64,000 bases of DNA, taken from the NCBI RefSeq assembly GCF_014196845.1, contig NZ_JACIEM010000001.1, positions 186,001-250,000 on the forward strand. The letters run 5' to 3'. Source of the DNA: Aurantimonas endophytica. GTDB lineage: Bacteria; Pseudomonadota; Alphaproteobacteria; Rhizobiales; Rhizobiaceae. The translations under genes were made by a program, and so were the position numbers. Shown here in pieces: positions 56,802-64,000 of the stretch. The notes below the pieces were generated by a model. That model was not told where the DNA came from. It worked only from the letters and a program-made list of their open reading frames with translations, and ran no database searches. The first letter of the stretch is position 1, and every line of letters starts with the position of its first letter.

Positions 56802-57388
56802 GACAAGTCTCCTCGTTTCCGCGTCCCGGAGGGAGGCGGATGGCTGGATTTTCGGAGTTCGGATTTGGTCAAAGCTTCGCCGTCACGCCGTCCTGAGGGG
56901 CGGCGGGTCACTGACGGCGAGGCGTAGGGCGGTCGGCCGGCGGCTAAGGGCCAGCGGAGGGCCTGGCTATAGGCGCGGGCGGACGGCGCGCAGCCTCATT
57001 CCGGGCGGGGCTAAGGGTTTGCTTGCTGTCGCGCGGCGGCGCCGCTTGCGTTACCGGGTTGACCCGGGATAGTGCTGACATGGCACAGGGTTCCTGTCGG
57101 GCGCGTGAGCGTCCCGCTGGTTCTCGTAAGGGCGAAAGCCCGGTGAAGAGAGGCGCATCTTCCTGGTAGTCGGCGCGCTTCTCGGGCCCCCCGATGGGGG
57201 CTGCAACTTCTGTGTCCGGGCCCGGTAGTTCAGCCGGGTCCGGCGCTCGGCTCCTTGTGGCGCATCTTGTTGCCCTATGGAGCGGCGGGCGACGATGTGC
57301 CGCCTCGATCGGAATCGCACTCCCCGCCGTTTCTTGCAACAGCAACCTCGCTCATCGGAAAACCGGGAAATTCCTCGAAAAAATTGAC
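56802..57388. other. Stretch with only short, unconvincing frames
   Basis: About 590 bases between two damaged small genes of the transposon flank. Minus-strand short frames exist (26 residues from MSEVAVARNGGECDSDRGG; a longer GTG frame ending CQHYPGSTR), but none has a good ribosome site and protein-like length. Probably remnants of further small genes. Confidence 0.4.
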
Positions 57389-57684
57389 TTAGATCGAGTT
57401 TGAGTGTTCGCGCGAGATGGCCGAATCGATCGGCGGGCGCAGGGTCCTGACGATCGGCTCATCCGGTCGAAAATCGCCGTTCCAAGGCATGCCGGCGGTG
57501 AAGCCGGAGAGTGGCGAGAAGGTCTCCACCGATAGCTCGCCGACGCGCTTGGTCGCCCATTTAGCGCGACCTCACCTTCGGGCCTCAAACAGGGTCTCAA
57601 GGAATCGCGTCGGCCCCCAACGGGCGCCGCGGACGCATCGCGGGCGTCGCCCCCTCCGCCTACCCTGTCAACAATCCTGGACAT
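57389..57684 (-). pseudogene. Small gene with a frameshift and an in-frame stop
   Basis: An ATG at 57684 starts MSRIVDRVGGGGDARDASAA. A one-base shift in a G5 run restores PTRFLETLFEARR, then a TGA, and the same frame continues GRAKWATKRVGELSVETFSP, LSGFTAGMPWNGDFRPDEPI and VRTLRPPIDSAISREHSNSI before a TAA at 57389. The text after the TGA is clearly protein-like, so this is one gene of about 97 codons with two lesions. It is 25 bases downstream of the M41-like peptidase gene, on the same strand. Function unknown. Confidence 0.55.
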
Positions 57685-57709
57685 CACGCTGCCTCTCCCG
57701 GTCCGGCCA

Positions 57710-58918
57710 CTAATCGAGTCCTTCAAAGTGCCGACGACGTAGGCGAATAGATTGTCGCCTGATGTGTCCGCGATCCGTCCCGACGTGGTTCGAGACGGGC
57801 AAGACGAATCCTATTTTTATCACCTTCGCCTTGGGGAGTGGGGACAGGACCGAGATCGGCGGTCCGAGCGGGTTAAAAGGATTCATCAACTGCGCCGGTG
57901 CGATCGCGAACCTCGCTACAGAGGCCGCCTCGACACCCTCTAGCGGCTCTCTTCCCGAGCTCGGAGTATGCCGTCCGTCCGCGACTTCTACGTCGTGCTT
58001 GACGTTCTGCGGTCGGCTGGCCGACAGATCCGCAGACCCCGCCGACAGATCCGCCGACCCGGCTGACAGATCCGCCAACCCGGTCGGCGGAGCCTCGGTG
58101 GTTGGCTCGCTCTGACCATGTTGCGCCTCGAACCTCCCTGTCGCAGCCAGCGAGGCCTGCACGAACCCTAGCCGAATAGATTCCTGGCCACCGATTTTTT
58201 CGGCCTCCCCGTAGGCGCGAATGAGGTAACGGAGTACCACAAACGCGAGATCGGCATCCGAGGCGAGAATGCGGGAGATGTCCGACTCATCGGAAGCGAT
58301 GGCGTGGAGCATGCTCCCCCCGTGGCCGAACGAAGCTTCGATCAGGACGGCGAGCCTCGTCGTTGGATCGAAGTCGCTGCCGATCGGTCCGCCGCATCCG
58401 GCTCCTCGGCATCCCGCCACGGGTTCCTCGGCGGCTGCTCCCGCGAGGAGGATCGCGATCTCCGCCATGTAGCTGTCCCTCGTCTGATCGAGACCCTCCT
58501 CCCGAACGAACTCTGTCAGAACTCCCGTTTGTCCGGTCACCTCACTGGCAACGCTCGCGACAATCGGAACGCACCCGCTCCGATCGGCGAGTGCCAGGCC
58601 GACGACGTAGTGCCCGGCCTCGTGAACGCACGCTCGGCGGAACAGTGCGTCGGACATCCGGACGCGGAAGAAGCGCTTCGTGCGTCGCGCCGGGATGCGG
58701 GACGCCGAGGTCGGCTCGCAGCCGAACCAGACGAAGTTCTCGCGCTCGCCGGCGCCCGGCATGGTGCGCCCGAGCGGCTTTCCGGCGACGGTCTCAGAGC
58801 GCCCGGGGCAGTTCATGTCCGGAGCCAGGTACACCGGAAACTCGGGCAGGGGCTTGTCGTAGGAACTGATGCCGAGACGGCGTTCGTGCAGGTGCTGAAT
58901 GATGTTCTTCTCGCTCAC
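57710..58918 (-). CDS. FtsH-like (M41) peptidase domain fused to the TnsA N-terminal module
   Basis: A 402-residue protein from a GTG start. Residues 1-90 are the module shared with the TnsA-like nuclease. A zinc-peptidase domain follows (about 92-265): HEXXH appears as H99-EAG-H103 in CVHEAGHYVVGLAL, and the third-ligand region is GSDFDPTTRLAVLI, together with AEIAILLAGAAAEE, which matches the M41 pattern of FtsH. No AAA+ ATPase domain or membrane helix is present. The C-terminal 130 residues are low-complexity, with three copies of a SADLSAG-like heptad (21-bp DNA repeat). It lies upstream of the transposition operon. A role in regulating the transposition proteins by cleavage is an inference. 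Confidence 0.75.
   Translation of the reverse strand: MSEKNIIQHLHERRLGISSYDKPLPEFPVYLAPDMNCPGRSETVAGKPLGRTMPGAGERENFVWFGCEPTSASRIPARRTKRFFRVRMSDALFRRACVHEAGHYVVGLALADRSGCVPIVASVASEVTGQTGVLTEFVREEGLDQTRDSYMAEIAILLAGAAAEEPVAGCRGAGCGGPIGSDFDPTTRLAVLIEASFGHGGSMLHAIASDESDISRILASDADLAFVVLRYLIRAYGEAEKIGGQESIRLGFVQASLAATGRFEAQHGQSEPTTEAPPTGLADLSAGSADLSAGSADLSASRPQNVKHDVEVADGRHTPSSGREPLEGVEAASVARFAIAPAQLMNPFNPLGPPISVLSPLPKAKVIKIGFVLPVSNHVGTDRGHIRRQSIRLRRRHFEGLD
58021..58083. repeat. Three tandem 21-bp repeats inside the peptidase gene
   Basis: Units at 58021-58041, 58042-58062 and 58063-58083 share GACAGATCCGC and differ at a few positions. They encode the heptad repeats (ADLSAGS-like) in the C-terminal tail of the M41-like protein. 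In-frame length suggests slipped-strand expansion in coding sequence, not a CRISPR array. Confidence 0.85.
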
Positions 58919-58961
58919 AGGCGAAATCCTTTGCTCGCCCGCGCCACCATTGGCCGCGGGG

Positions 58962-59105
58962 TCATCGACCGGGCTCGCAAGGGGCCCGACCGCCTTCGAC
59001 GGGCGGACGCAAGCGTCCGCCGGCTACGGGCGAGAGGTGCGTGACGTCGCGGACCAGGAGACCGCGGAGCCGGCGGGAGGCGATTGTGTTGAGCTGATGC
59101 ATCAT
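58962..59105 (-). CDS. Small ORF with strong ribosome site upstream of the peptidase gene
   Basis: A 47-residue frame starting MMHQLNTIASRRLRGLLVRD, with the ribosome site AAAAGGAGGCGACGATC. It is basic and proline-rich towards the end. Its translation start region resembles that of a 23-residue frame at 59566-59637 (MTHAINDTAS, ribosome site AAGGAGGCGAAGCCC) and, less closely, the start of tniA (MNAITKI). It may be a leader peptide or a remnant of a duplicated gene start. Its stop is 43 bases before the GTG of the M41-like gene. Confidence 0.4.
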   Translation of the reverse strand: MMHQLNTIASRRLRGLLVRDVTHLSPVAGGRLRPPVEGGRAPCEPGR

Positions 59106-59249
59106 GATCGTCGCCTCCTTTTTCCTGGGATCTTGGCGAGTGATCCGAGGGTGCTCCGGCGGGATTGCCGGCGACTTTTCTTGGTCTGAGCAACGCGGCG
59201 GTGGTGCCCGCCTACGTCGATGACGTTCCCCGCATACGGGGAAGGTCGG

Positions 59250-59500
59250 CTAGCGGCGGACCGAGAACTGGTCCGGCAACTCGTCAAACTCGGGCACCAA
59301 GAGGCACTGGAACTCGTGCCAGTGGACCCAGCCGACCGGTTGTCCGTCACGACGGGCAGGTCGCGGGGCGGCGGGACCCCGAGCTCGGACCAAAGGCTGT
59401 CATCGGAAACGTCCTCGGCCTTCTGGCGCTTGCGACGCTTGGGGATGATAAGATTGAGCACGGCGCGGTCCTTCTCGACCATGTCCCGGAATGGGACCAT
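59250..59500 (-). pseudogene. Small gene with one frameshift
   Basis: The frame from ATG 59500 reads MVPFRDMVEKDRAVLNLIIP, KRRKRQKAEDVSDDSLWSEL, GVPPPRDLPVVTD. A one-base shift at GTGACGGACAAC gives GQPVGWVHWHEFQCLLVPEF then DELPDQFSVRR and a TAG at 59250. Both halves are protein-like and acidic/basic in alternation, so a single gene of about 83 residues with a missing G is likely. No family recognised. The true start is uncertain because no ribosome site is clear. Confidence 0.5.
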
Positions 59501-60067
59501 TTGCGGCACCGGTCATTCTCGTGGGAGCACGACCGTCCGTGACAGGCGGACGAAGGTCCGCAGAGTCAGCCGGCTATGAGGAGGACGCGTGAGGAGGGGC
59601 GAGCGCCGGAGGCGGTATCGTTGATCGCATGCGTCATGGGCTTCGCCTCCTTGTCCTGGGAGCTGTTGCTTGGGACGGGCCCCGAGGGGCCGCACGCGGA
59701 ATTGCGGGCGGTGATATTCGCGGCTGGTTGGCCGCTCGGGGCAGAGTCCCACTTGGATCCGTGCCGGTTGTCGTGGAAGTTGGAGAATCGATCTGCCTTC
59801 GCGAGCCAGATGTAGGCTCGGTAGTCCTGATGGCGGGCGGATCGGAGAGGTGCTGGCTTTACGCTGTGGAGACCGTCGCCCCGTCGGCGAGCGTACCTGC
59901 ACCACGGTCCTGTCGCGCGCCGAAGGGCGTTATGTAGAATCGATCGGGCAAGCTGAGTTCTTCACCAAGGTTGAAATTCTGTCGTGACAGGTTCGCGTGA
60001 ACGACTACTAACCAAGCGGCAGGAGTTTTAACGATCGCCAGATTTTGCGATTAACGGTGCAATTTTT
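59501..60067. other. Stretch without a convincing gene; possible transposon-end sequence
   Basis: About 570 bases. It holds a 23-residue frame with a strong ribosome site (59566-59637) and, before it, a long minus-strand frame without a start codon whose text (YIWLAKADRFSNFHDNRHGS) looks coding, so it may be a gene remnant. At 59980-60060 there is a set of short repeats (TGTCGTGACAGG, CGTGAACGAC, GCGATTAACG) that could be transposase-binding sites. Confidence 0.4.
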
Positions 60068-60694
60068 CTACTCGGCAGAGCGACGACCGCATCGATTATC
60101 CCAATCACCGGTGTCTGGATAAAACACCCCAGGTAAGGGGAAACATCGTGCGATCTCGGCGTAATGACGCCGGTTAAGGGTAGCGATAGCCGCGCCAGCA
60201 GAGATCGCTGTGGCCGCGATGGTCAGTTTCTCGCAGGACACAATGCGATTGGAGCAAGGGTTTGGGATCACGAGGTTGCGGAGAGCAGGGAGCGCGGACA
60301 GGGTCGCACGGACTCTCGCAGCGTCTACGGTCGGCAGCATAATCTGGTAACGGCCGTCGGCCAAGATACCGTCGAGCCGCTGCTCAAATGCCGTAGCGTT
60401 GTTGTTTCCCCTCCGCTTGGCGAGCTCGATGCCGAGCTGAAGCTCGAACACGACACTCCATGGAATGCGAAGGGCACTGTTCGGTACTTCCTTTAACCAA
60501 GCGACAACTCCAGGATCCGGGACGGGCTTCGTGAATTGCGAGACTACGCACGTGTCGAGGAGAAAAAGAATTGGCTGAGCCGCCTCGGCTTGGTTCCGCT
60601 TGTGGTCCAATGGGAGTCCCAGCCAAGGCTCGAAAATCGATCGGATAACGTGGTCGATCGGAGATCTGGGAAAAGGGGTTCGAATGCTATGCAT
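60068..60694 (-). CDS. PIN-domain (VapC-like) protein
   Basis: A 208-residue protein. The ATG at 60694 has a very good ribosome site (AAGGAGCCAAGC), so earlier in-frame starts are not used. A 40-residue lead precedes a PIN domain: the first catalytic aspartate is in FLLDTCVVSQFT, the glutamate in VVFELQLGIELAKRR; the usual third acidic residue is replaced in CEKLTIAATAISAGAAIATL (Glu) and the fourth position is NRRHY. PIN proteins are RNases, often VapC toxins. No antitoxin gene is adjacent. Codon use and base composition around it are less GC-rich than in the rest of the window. Confidence 0.8.
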   Translation of the reverse strand: MHSIRTPFPRSPIDHVIRSIFEPWLGLPLDHKRNQAEAAQPILFLLDTCVVSQFTKPVPDPGVVAWLKEVPNSALRIPWSVVFELQLGIELAKRRGNNNATAFEQRLDGILADGRYQIMLPTVDAARVRATLSALPALRNLVIPNPCSNRIVSCEKLTIAATAISAGAAIATLNRRHYAEIARCFPLPGVFYPDTGDWDNRCGRRSAE

Positions 60695-61793
60695 GCTTGG
60701 CTCCTTCATGGGGACGCAGTTGAAAGTTGCGTTCACCCGGACAGTCACGTCACGTTTGGTCTTTAATGGGAGTCGAGAGGCGCGATGCCGAATGCTATGT
60801 AAAATTTATCGTCGTTCGTCAGAAGTGATTATCACCAGATGAAAATCATAAACTTCCAGATCAGCGTGAGTGATTTAAGGGAATACATACTATAGCCATA
60901 GGGGTGTATTCGCGTTGGCTGCGTTCTCGGTCGTTTATTCGGAGATAGATTGGTTGGGCGTTGCGATAACCTGATGGAAGCAGACAATTTTCACGATGTC
61001 GAGCCCTCGCGTGATAGAGGCTCGGTCAGCAAAAAAGGCGAAATAGGCGCGTCCCCGGGGACAAGTTGGACAGCTCGGACATCGATGAAACACGGATTCC
61101 GGGGTTCGCGCGAATACTTCGGATCGGTTGCGACCACTCGATGAAACGGGGTTGGGATCAGAGTGGCTCGAACGCGCAGCCCTCGTTCAATCAAGGTGGC
61201 AGGACACGCTCGACACTGAAGTGAAGGGGGGCCCGAATGATTGTACCGACCACGACGGGTGCCATGCGGATCGTCAACTGCGCCCAAGCTGAAGGCCTCG
61301 TAGTCCACTCGCGAGCCACAGTTGTCTTGGCTTGTCCCCGGGGCGGGGGCAGACGATATTTGGAATGGAGATTATCGGTAGCTGTCTACAAAGCCGCTGT
61401 TTTGGGTAAGCGCAATACCGATTTGGTCAAAGGATAACGTGGCCCGCGGGTACCGTCATACTGCCTTTGCTGACGATGCAGCCGCGATCGAGGCTGATGG
61501 CCGAGAGGCGCAACACGCGCGGATCTCAGCGACATAATTTCAGATCGCGCCGTCGAGCATGCAGGCGAGGTGCCGACTAACGTCGTCGACGAGCGCGTGT
61601 GAGAAGCACGCTGCTTCACATCCACGAGGAGGGCGTAAAAGCCCGCTTACAATTTGCGGTTCGACGGCCGATGCTGAGCCAGAAGCTCCTTTTGTTCCGG
61701 CGAGCGCAGAGGCAGGCTTGGGCTTCGCAGGCCCCAGGTTGTCATCTGCCCATTTGTTGCTACCTTAAGGACAAATGTCATCGGAGATAAGCG
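60695..61793. other. AT-richer stretch without a recognised gene
   Basis: About 1.1 kb between the PIN-domain gene and the toxin-antitoxin pair. The part near 60760-60960 is clearly richer in A and T than its surroundings, which suggests recently acquired DNA. Short frames (up to 105 residues) lack ribosome sites and protein-like composition. The promoter of the antitoxin gene must lie at its right end. Confidence 0.45.
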
Positions 61794-62207
61794 ATGGTGA
61801 ACCTTATTGAGGTCACTTCGGACATCAGCGACTTTGTTCCCGCGCCGATCTCTCAGGTGGAAGGCGCGGCGTCCTTCCGCGCGGCCGTCAACCTGTTCGG
61901 GCGGTGGGAGATCACTGACGAGCAGGCAGCGACGCTCCTCGACATGAACGTTAGGACCTATCGTCGATGGAAGGCGCAGGGGCCAAACGCCATGGGCCGT
62001 GACACCCGGACCCGCCTCTCGATCCTCATGGGCATCCACAAGGCGCTGCGCGTCATCTTCGGGAAGTCGGAGCGGGTGTACCAATGGGTCGGAGCTCCAA
62101 ACGCCCGCTTCGGTGGCAGGACGGCGATCGACGTCATGCTGAACGGGGAGATGACGGATCTTGTCCGCGTGCGCCGCTATCTGGATTCCGAGCGAGGGGC
62201 GTGGTGA
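61794..62207 (+). CDS. Xre/MbcA/ParS-type antitoxin
   Basis: A 137-residue protein of the DUF2384 (MbcA/ParS/Xre toxin-binding) family. An Xre-like helix-turn-helix is seen in WEITDEQAATLLDMNVRTYR (residues about 38-58), and the C-terminal toxin-binding part contains VYQWVGAPNARFGGRTAIDV then MTDLVRVRRYLDSERGAW. It neutralises the RES-domain toxin encoded next and should repress the operon. The ribosome site GGAGATAAGCG precedes the ATG. The stop overlaps the toxin's start. Confidence 0.92.
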   Translation: MVNLIEVTSDISDFVPAPISQVEGAASFRAAVNLFGRWEITDEQAATLLDMNVRTYRRWKAQGPNAMGRDTRTRLSILMGIHKALRVIFGKSERVYQWVGAPNARFGGRTAIDVMLNGEMTDLVRVRRYLDSERGAW

Positions 62208-62908
62208 CTGCTGCGGTGCCCGTCGAGAGGGTGACCTGGAACCGGGCGTGCCGCATCATCCGCAGCGTCTTCCCGCCGATCGACCTGTTCGAGGACATCG
62301 CAGAGCCCGAAGATTGGCCAGCGATCCTCTCTGCCGAGATGAAGACCAACCCGCGGCTCATGGAGTCGGTCGGGGAGCTGGACCGCGTCGATCCCGCGCA
62401 CCGTGTCGGCGGCTCGGGGTCGAGCTACCTGATGGCTCCGTTCACGCACGTGTCTTCCGACCGGGCGAGCCGGTTCTCCGACGGGAGCTTCGGGGTCCTC
62501 TATGTCGGACGCACGTTCGATGTCGCCCTCTCGGAAACCATCCATCACCACGCCGCCTTCATGGCAGCCACAGACGAGCCGGAGAACTGGGACTGCCAGT
62601 TCCGGGAGATCGTCCTCGACGTCGACGCCAAGCTTCATTGCGTAGACGAGGTCTCCCATCGGGAGCTTCTCTGGCTGGACGACTACACCCAAAGCCAGGC
62701 CTTCGCGGTGGCGATGCGCTCGGCGCGCTCGGATGGCATCCGCTACCCCAGCGTCAGGTGCGTCGGCGGGACATGCGCGGCGCTGTTCCGCCCCGACCTC
62801 GCGTCGAATGCCGTCCAGGGCCGTCACCTGGACTATCACTGGAACGGGAGGGAGGTAGATCTCGTGCGGGACCACACGAAGGTAAGGGTGTTCCGCGTCG
62901 TTCGATAG
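62204..62908 (+). CDS. RES-domain toxin (NAD+ phosphorylase)
   Basis: A 234-residue RES-family toxin. A GTG at 62204 overlaps the antitoxin stop (GTGA); a GTG one codon earlier is equally possible. The family residues are visible: the arginine in TWNRACRII, YVGRTFDVALSETIHHH with Tyr and Glu, and the serine in RYPSVRCVGG. RES toxins (MbcT, ParT, Res) break down NAD+ with phosphate or ADP-ribosylate targets, stopping growth unless the antitoxin is present. The pair is a complete type II module and may stabilise the accessory region. Confidence 0.92.
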   Translation: MTAAVPVERVTWNRACRIIRSVFPPIDLFEDIAEPEDWPAILSAEMKTNPRLMESVGELDRVDPAHRVGGSGSSYLMAPFTHVSSDRASRFSDGSFGVLYVGRTFDVALSETIHHHAAFMAATDEPENWDCQFREIVLDVDAKLHCVDEVSHRELLWLDDYTQSQAFAVAMRSARSDGIRYPSVRCVGGTCAALFRPDLASNAVQGRHLDYHWNGREVDLVRDHTKVRVFRVVR

Positions 62909-63177
62909 TTGGCGTCGCGAGGAGCGGCTACTGTACACGCCGGAGAGGATGGTCGTGCTTCTATCAAGTGTCCTTCGAGAGGTGGCCCACGGCCAGGGCT
63001 AGTAGTGCGTTGAGTGGCGCCGTCCGAGGCCTAAGTAAAACACCAGCCCGCGCCGCTCCCGCCGATCGGCAATTATTTCCGATTTGGGTGGAAAGCCGTC
63101 GGGCCGCTTTCGATCCGGATACGTGGGAAAGCTGCCGTCTTGGTCGCCAAGCCATCAGCCGTCAGATGCATCGCTAC

Positions 63178-64000
63178 TCAGTTCCCGCGATGACCCAGGA
63201 GCCATTCCCGCACCACTGCCGTCGGAATGGGATGGCGAGGCTTGCGAAGGGTGACGACGTAGGCGTTCAAGCCTCCATGCATTACAGTGGGGAATGCCTT
63301 TACAAGGCGGCCGGCCTGAAGGTCGCCCTCCACGAGGAAACGGCTAGCGACAGCCACACCTTGCCCGGCGGCCGCAGCATCGATCGCAAGCGAGGTCTGG
63401 CTGAACCGCACCTGTCGGGCGGTCGGGGGAACGTTGCGTCCCAGGACGCGCTCGGCGAACTCCGGCCAGAGGTCGTGCGCGTCGTTCAGGAACGTGACGC
63501 GGTCAAACTCCCCCGGGGCCAAACTGCGCACCCCGGCACCAAGGACGGACGGACTGCACACGGCCACGACCTCCTGCTCGAACAGCAGGTCCGCGACGAG
63601 GCCGTGTCCGAACGGCGGGCGGCCTTGGCGAACCGCGACATCGACGCCGTCCGTCTGGAAGTTCGACAGGCCCTCCGTGGCGAGAATGCGAAGTTCGATC
63701 TCGGGATGGGTTTCGGCGATATCAGGTAGGCGTGGCAGGAGCCACTTCGAGGCGAAGGTCGGCGTGACGCTGATCGTCAGCCGCTCCGGCTCGGGGCGCA
63801 GCGCCGCTGTAGCCTCCGTCATCAGTTCGAAGGCCCGGCGCAACTGAGTCGCGTAGCCTCGGCCCGGAGCGGTCAGGGCGAGGGATCGCGGCAGGCGCTC
63901 GAACAGGCGGATGCCGAGGTCGGCTTCGAGTGCCCGGACGTGCTGCGCCACGGCGCCCTGCGTGACGCCCAGTTCCTCCGCGGCGATACGGAAGTTGAGG
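63178..64000 (-). CDS. LysR family transcriptional regulator (5' end outside window)
   Basis: The 3' 274 codons of a LysR-type regulator; the frame stays open to the window edge, so the first roughly 15-25 codons lie outside. The winged helix-turn-helix is seen in FRIAAEELGVTQGAVAQHVR then ADLGIRLFERLPRSLALT, followed by the effector domain (LTISVTPTFASKWLLPRLPD, RQGRPPFGHGLVADLLFEQE). It resembles GcvA-like regulators. Target genes cannot be seen. It converges on the toxin gene with about 270 bases between. Confidence 0.9.
   Translation of the reverse strand, partial: LNFRIAAEELGVTQGAVAQHVRALEADLGIRLFERLPRSLALTAPGRGYATQLRRAFELMTEATAALRPEPERLTISVTPTFASKWLLPRLPDIAETHPEIELRILATEGLSNFQTDGVDVAVRQGRPPFGHGLVADLLFEQEVVAVCSPSVLGAGVRSLAPGEFDRVTFLNDAHDLWPEFAERVLGRNVPPTARQVRFSQTSLAIDAAAAGQGVAVASRFLVEGDLQAGRLVKAFPTVMHGGLNAYVVTLRKPRHPIPTAVVREWLLGHRGN

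Noticed and set aside
58021-58083. Possible short CRISPR-like array
   Set aside because: The 21-bp units are directly adjacent without spacers and lie in frame inside the peptidase gene, encoding heptad repeats.
59513-59905. A 130-codon minus-strand frame
   Set aside because: Starts at a GTG without a ribosome site and has the Arg/Pro/Ser-rich composition of a shadow frame; another minus-strand phase looks more protein-like but has no start codon.

Overview
The window is about 64 kb of GC-rich DNA with dense, mostly operonic genes typical of an alphaproteobacterium of the order Hyphomicrobiales (Rhizobiales). Supporting signs are the gene families (DUF1194, ExoD-like, DUF6481, GlxA-type regulators, ProXWV betaine transporter, DctPQM TRAP system, matAB). 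A marine or Aurantimonadaceae-like origin would fit but is only an inference. No rRNA, tRNA or CRISPR array was recognised.

Region 1 (about 0.9-21.8 kb) is a quaternary-amine one-carbon locus. It encodes a non-pyrrolysine MttB/MtgB-family methyltransferase, its corrinoid protein, a RamA-like Fe-S/ASKHA corrinoid reactivase, a methyl-THF:corrinoid methyltransferase, a methylene-THF reductase with a small overlapping partner gene (PF13769-type 'virulence factor'), a DUF1638 protein, a betaine:homocysteine methyltransferase and a ProX/ProW/ProV-type importer. A GlxA/AraC-type regulator sits at one edge. Together these suggest import of glycine betaine and demethylation by two routes: methyl transfer to THF through corrinoid, and methyl transfer to homocysteine. 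Inside the region lie a haem-motif guanylate/adenylate cyclase and a large Amt-PAS-GGDEF-EAL gene that is broken in two places.

Region 2 (22.3-31.8 kb) holds a single-domain response regulator, a membrane GGDEF/EAL protein with a degenerate GGDEF motif, and a complete malonate utilisation operon (MatB, MatA, DctM, DctQ, DctP) with a divergent GntR/FCD regulator and a near-palindromic candidate operator between them.

Region 3 (31.9-49.9 kb) is housekeeping and accessory chromosome: small lipoproteins and exported proteins, nicotinamidase, MsrB, a histone-deacetylase-like hydrolase, a chromate transporter, an RND efflux pump with adaptor, an FAD oxidoreductase, a DUF502 protein, two L,D-transpeptidases, a DUF5872-like protein and a frameshifted HicB-like gene.

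Region 4 (50.0-about 60-63 kb) is a Tn7-like/Tn5053-like transposition module on the minus strand: TnsA-like nuclease, TniA/TnsB DDE transposase, TniB/TnsC ATPase and TniQ, closed by a clear terminator. Its upstream flank carries an unusual gene in which the same 90-residue N-terminal module found on the TnsA-like protein is fused to an FtsH-like (M41) HEXXH peptidase domain. Around it are several small or frameshifted ORFs. The right part contains a PIN-domain gene, an Xre/MbcA-RES toxin-antitoxin pair and the 3' part of a LysR regulator that runs out of the window.

The most interesting points are the shared module linking a transposon endonuclease and a stand-alone peptidase, the compact betaine demethylation locus with uncharacterised partners, and a repeated pattern of one-base lesions in short G/C runs that may be gene decay or assembly error.
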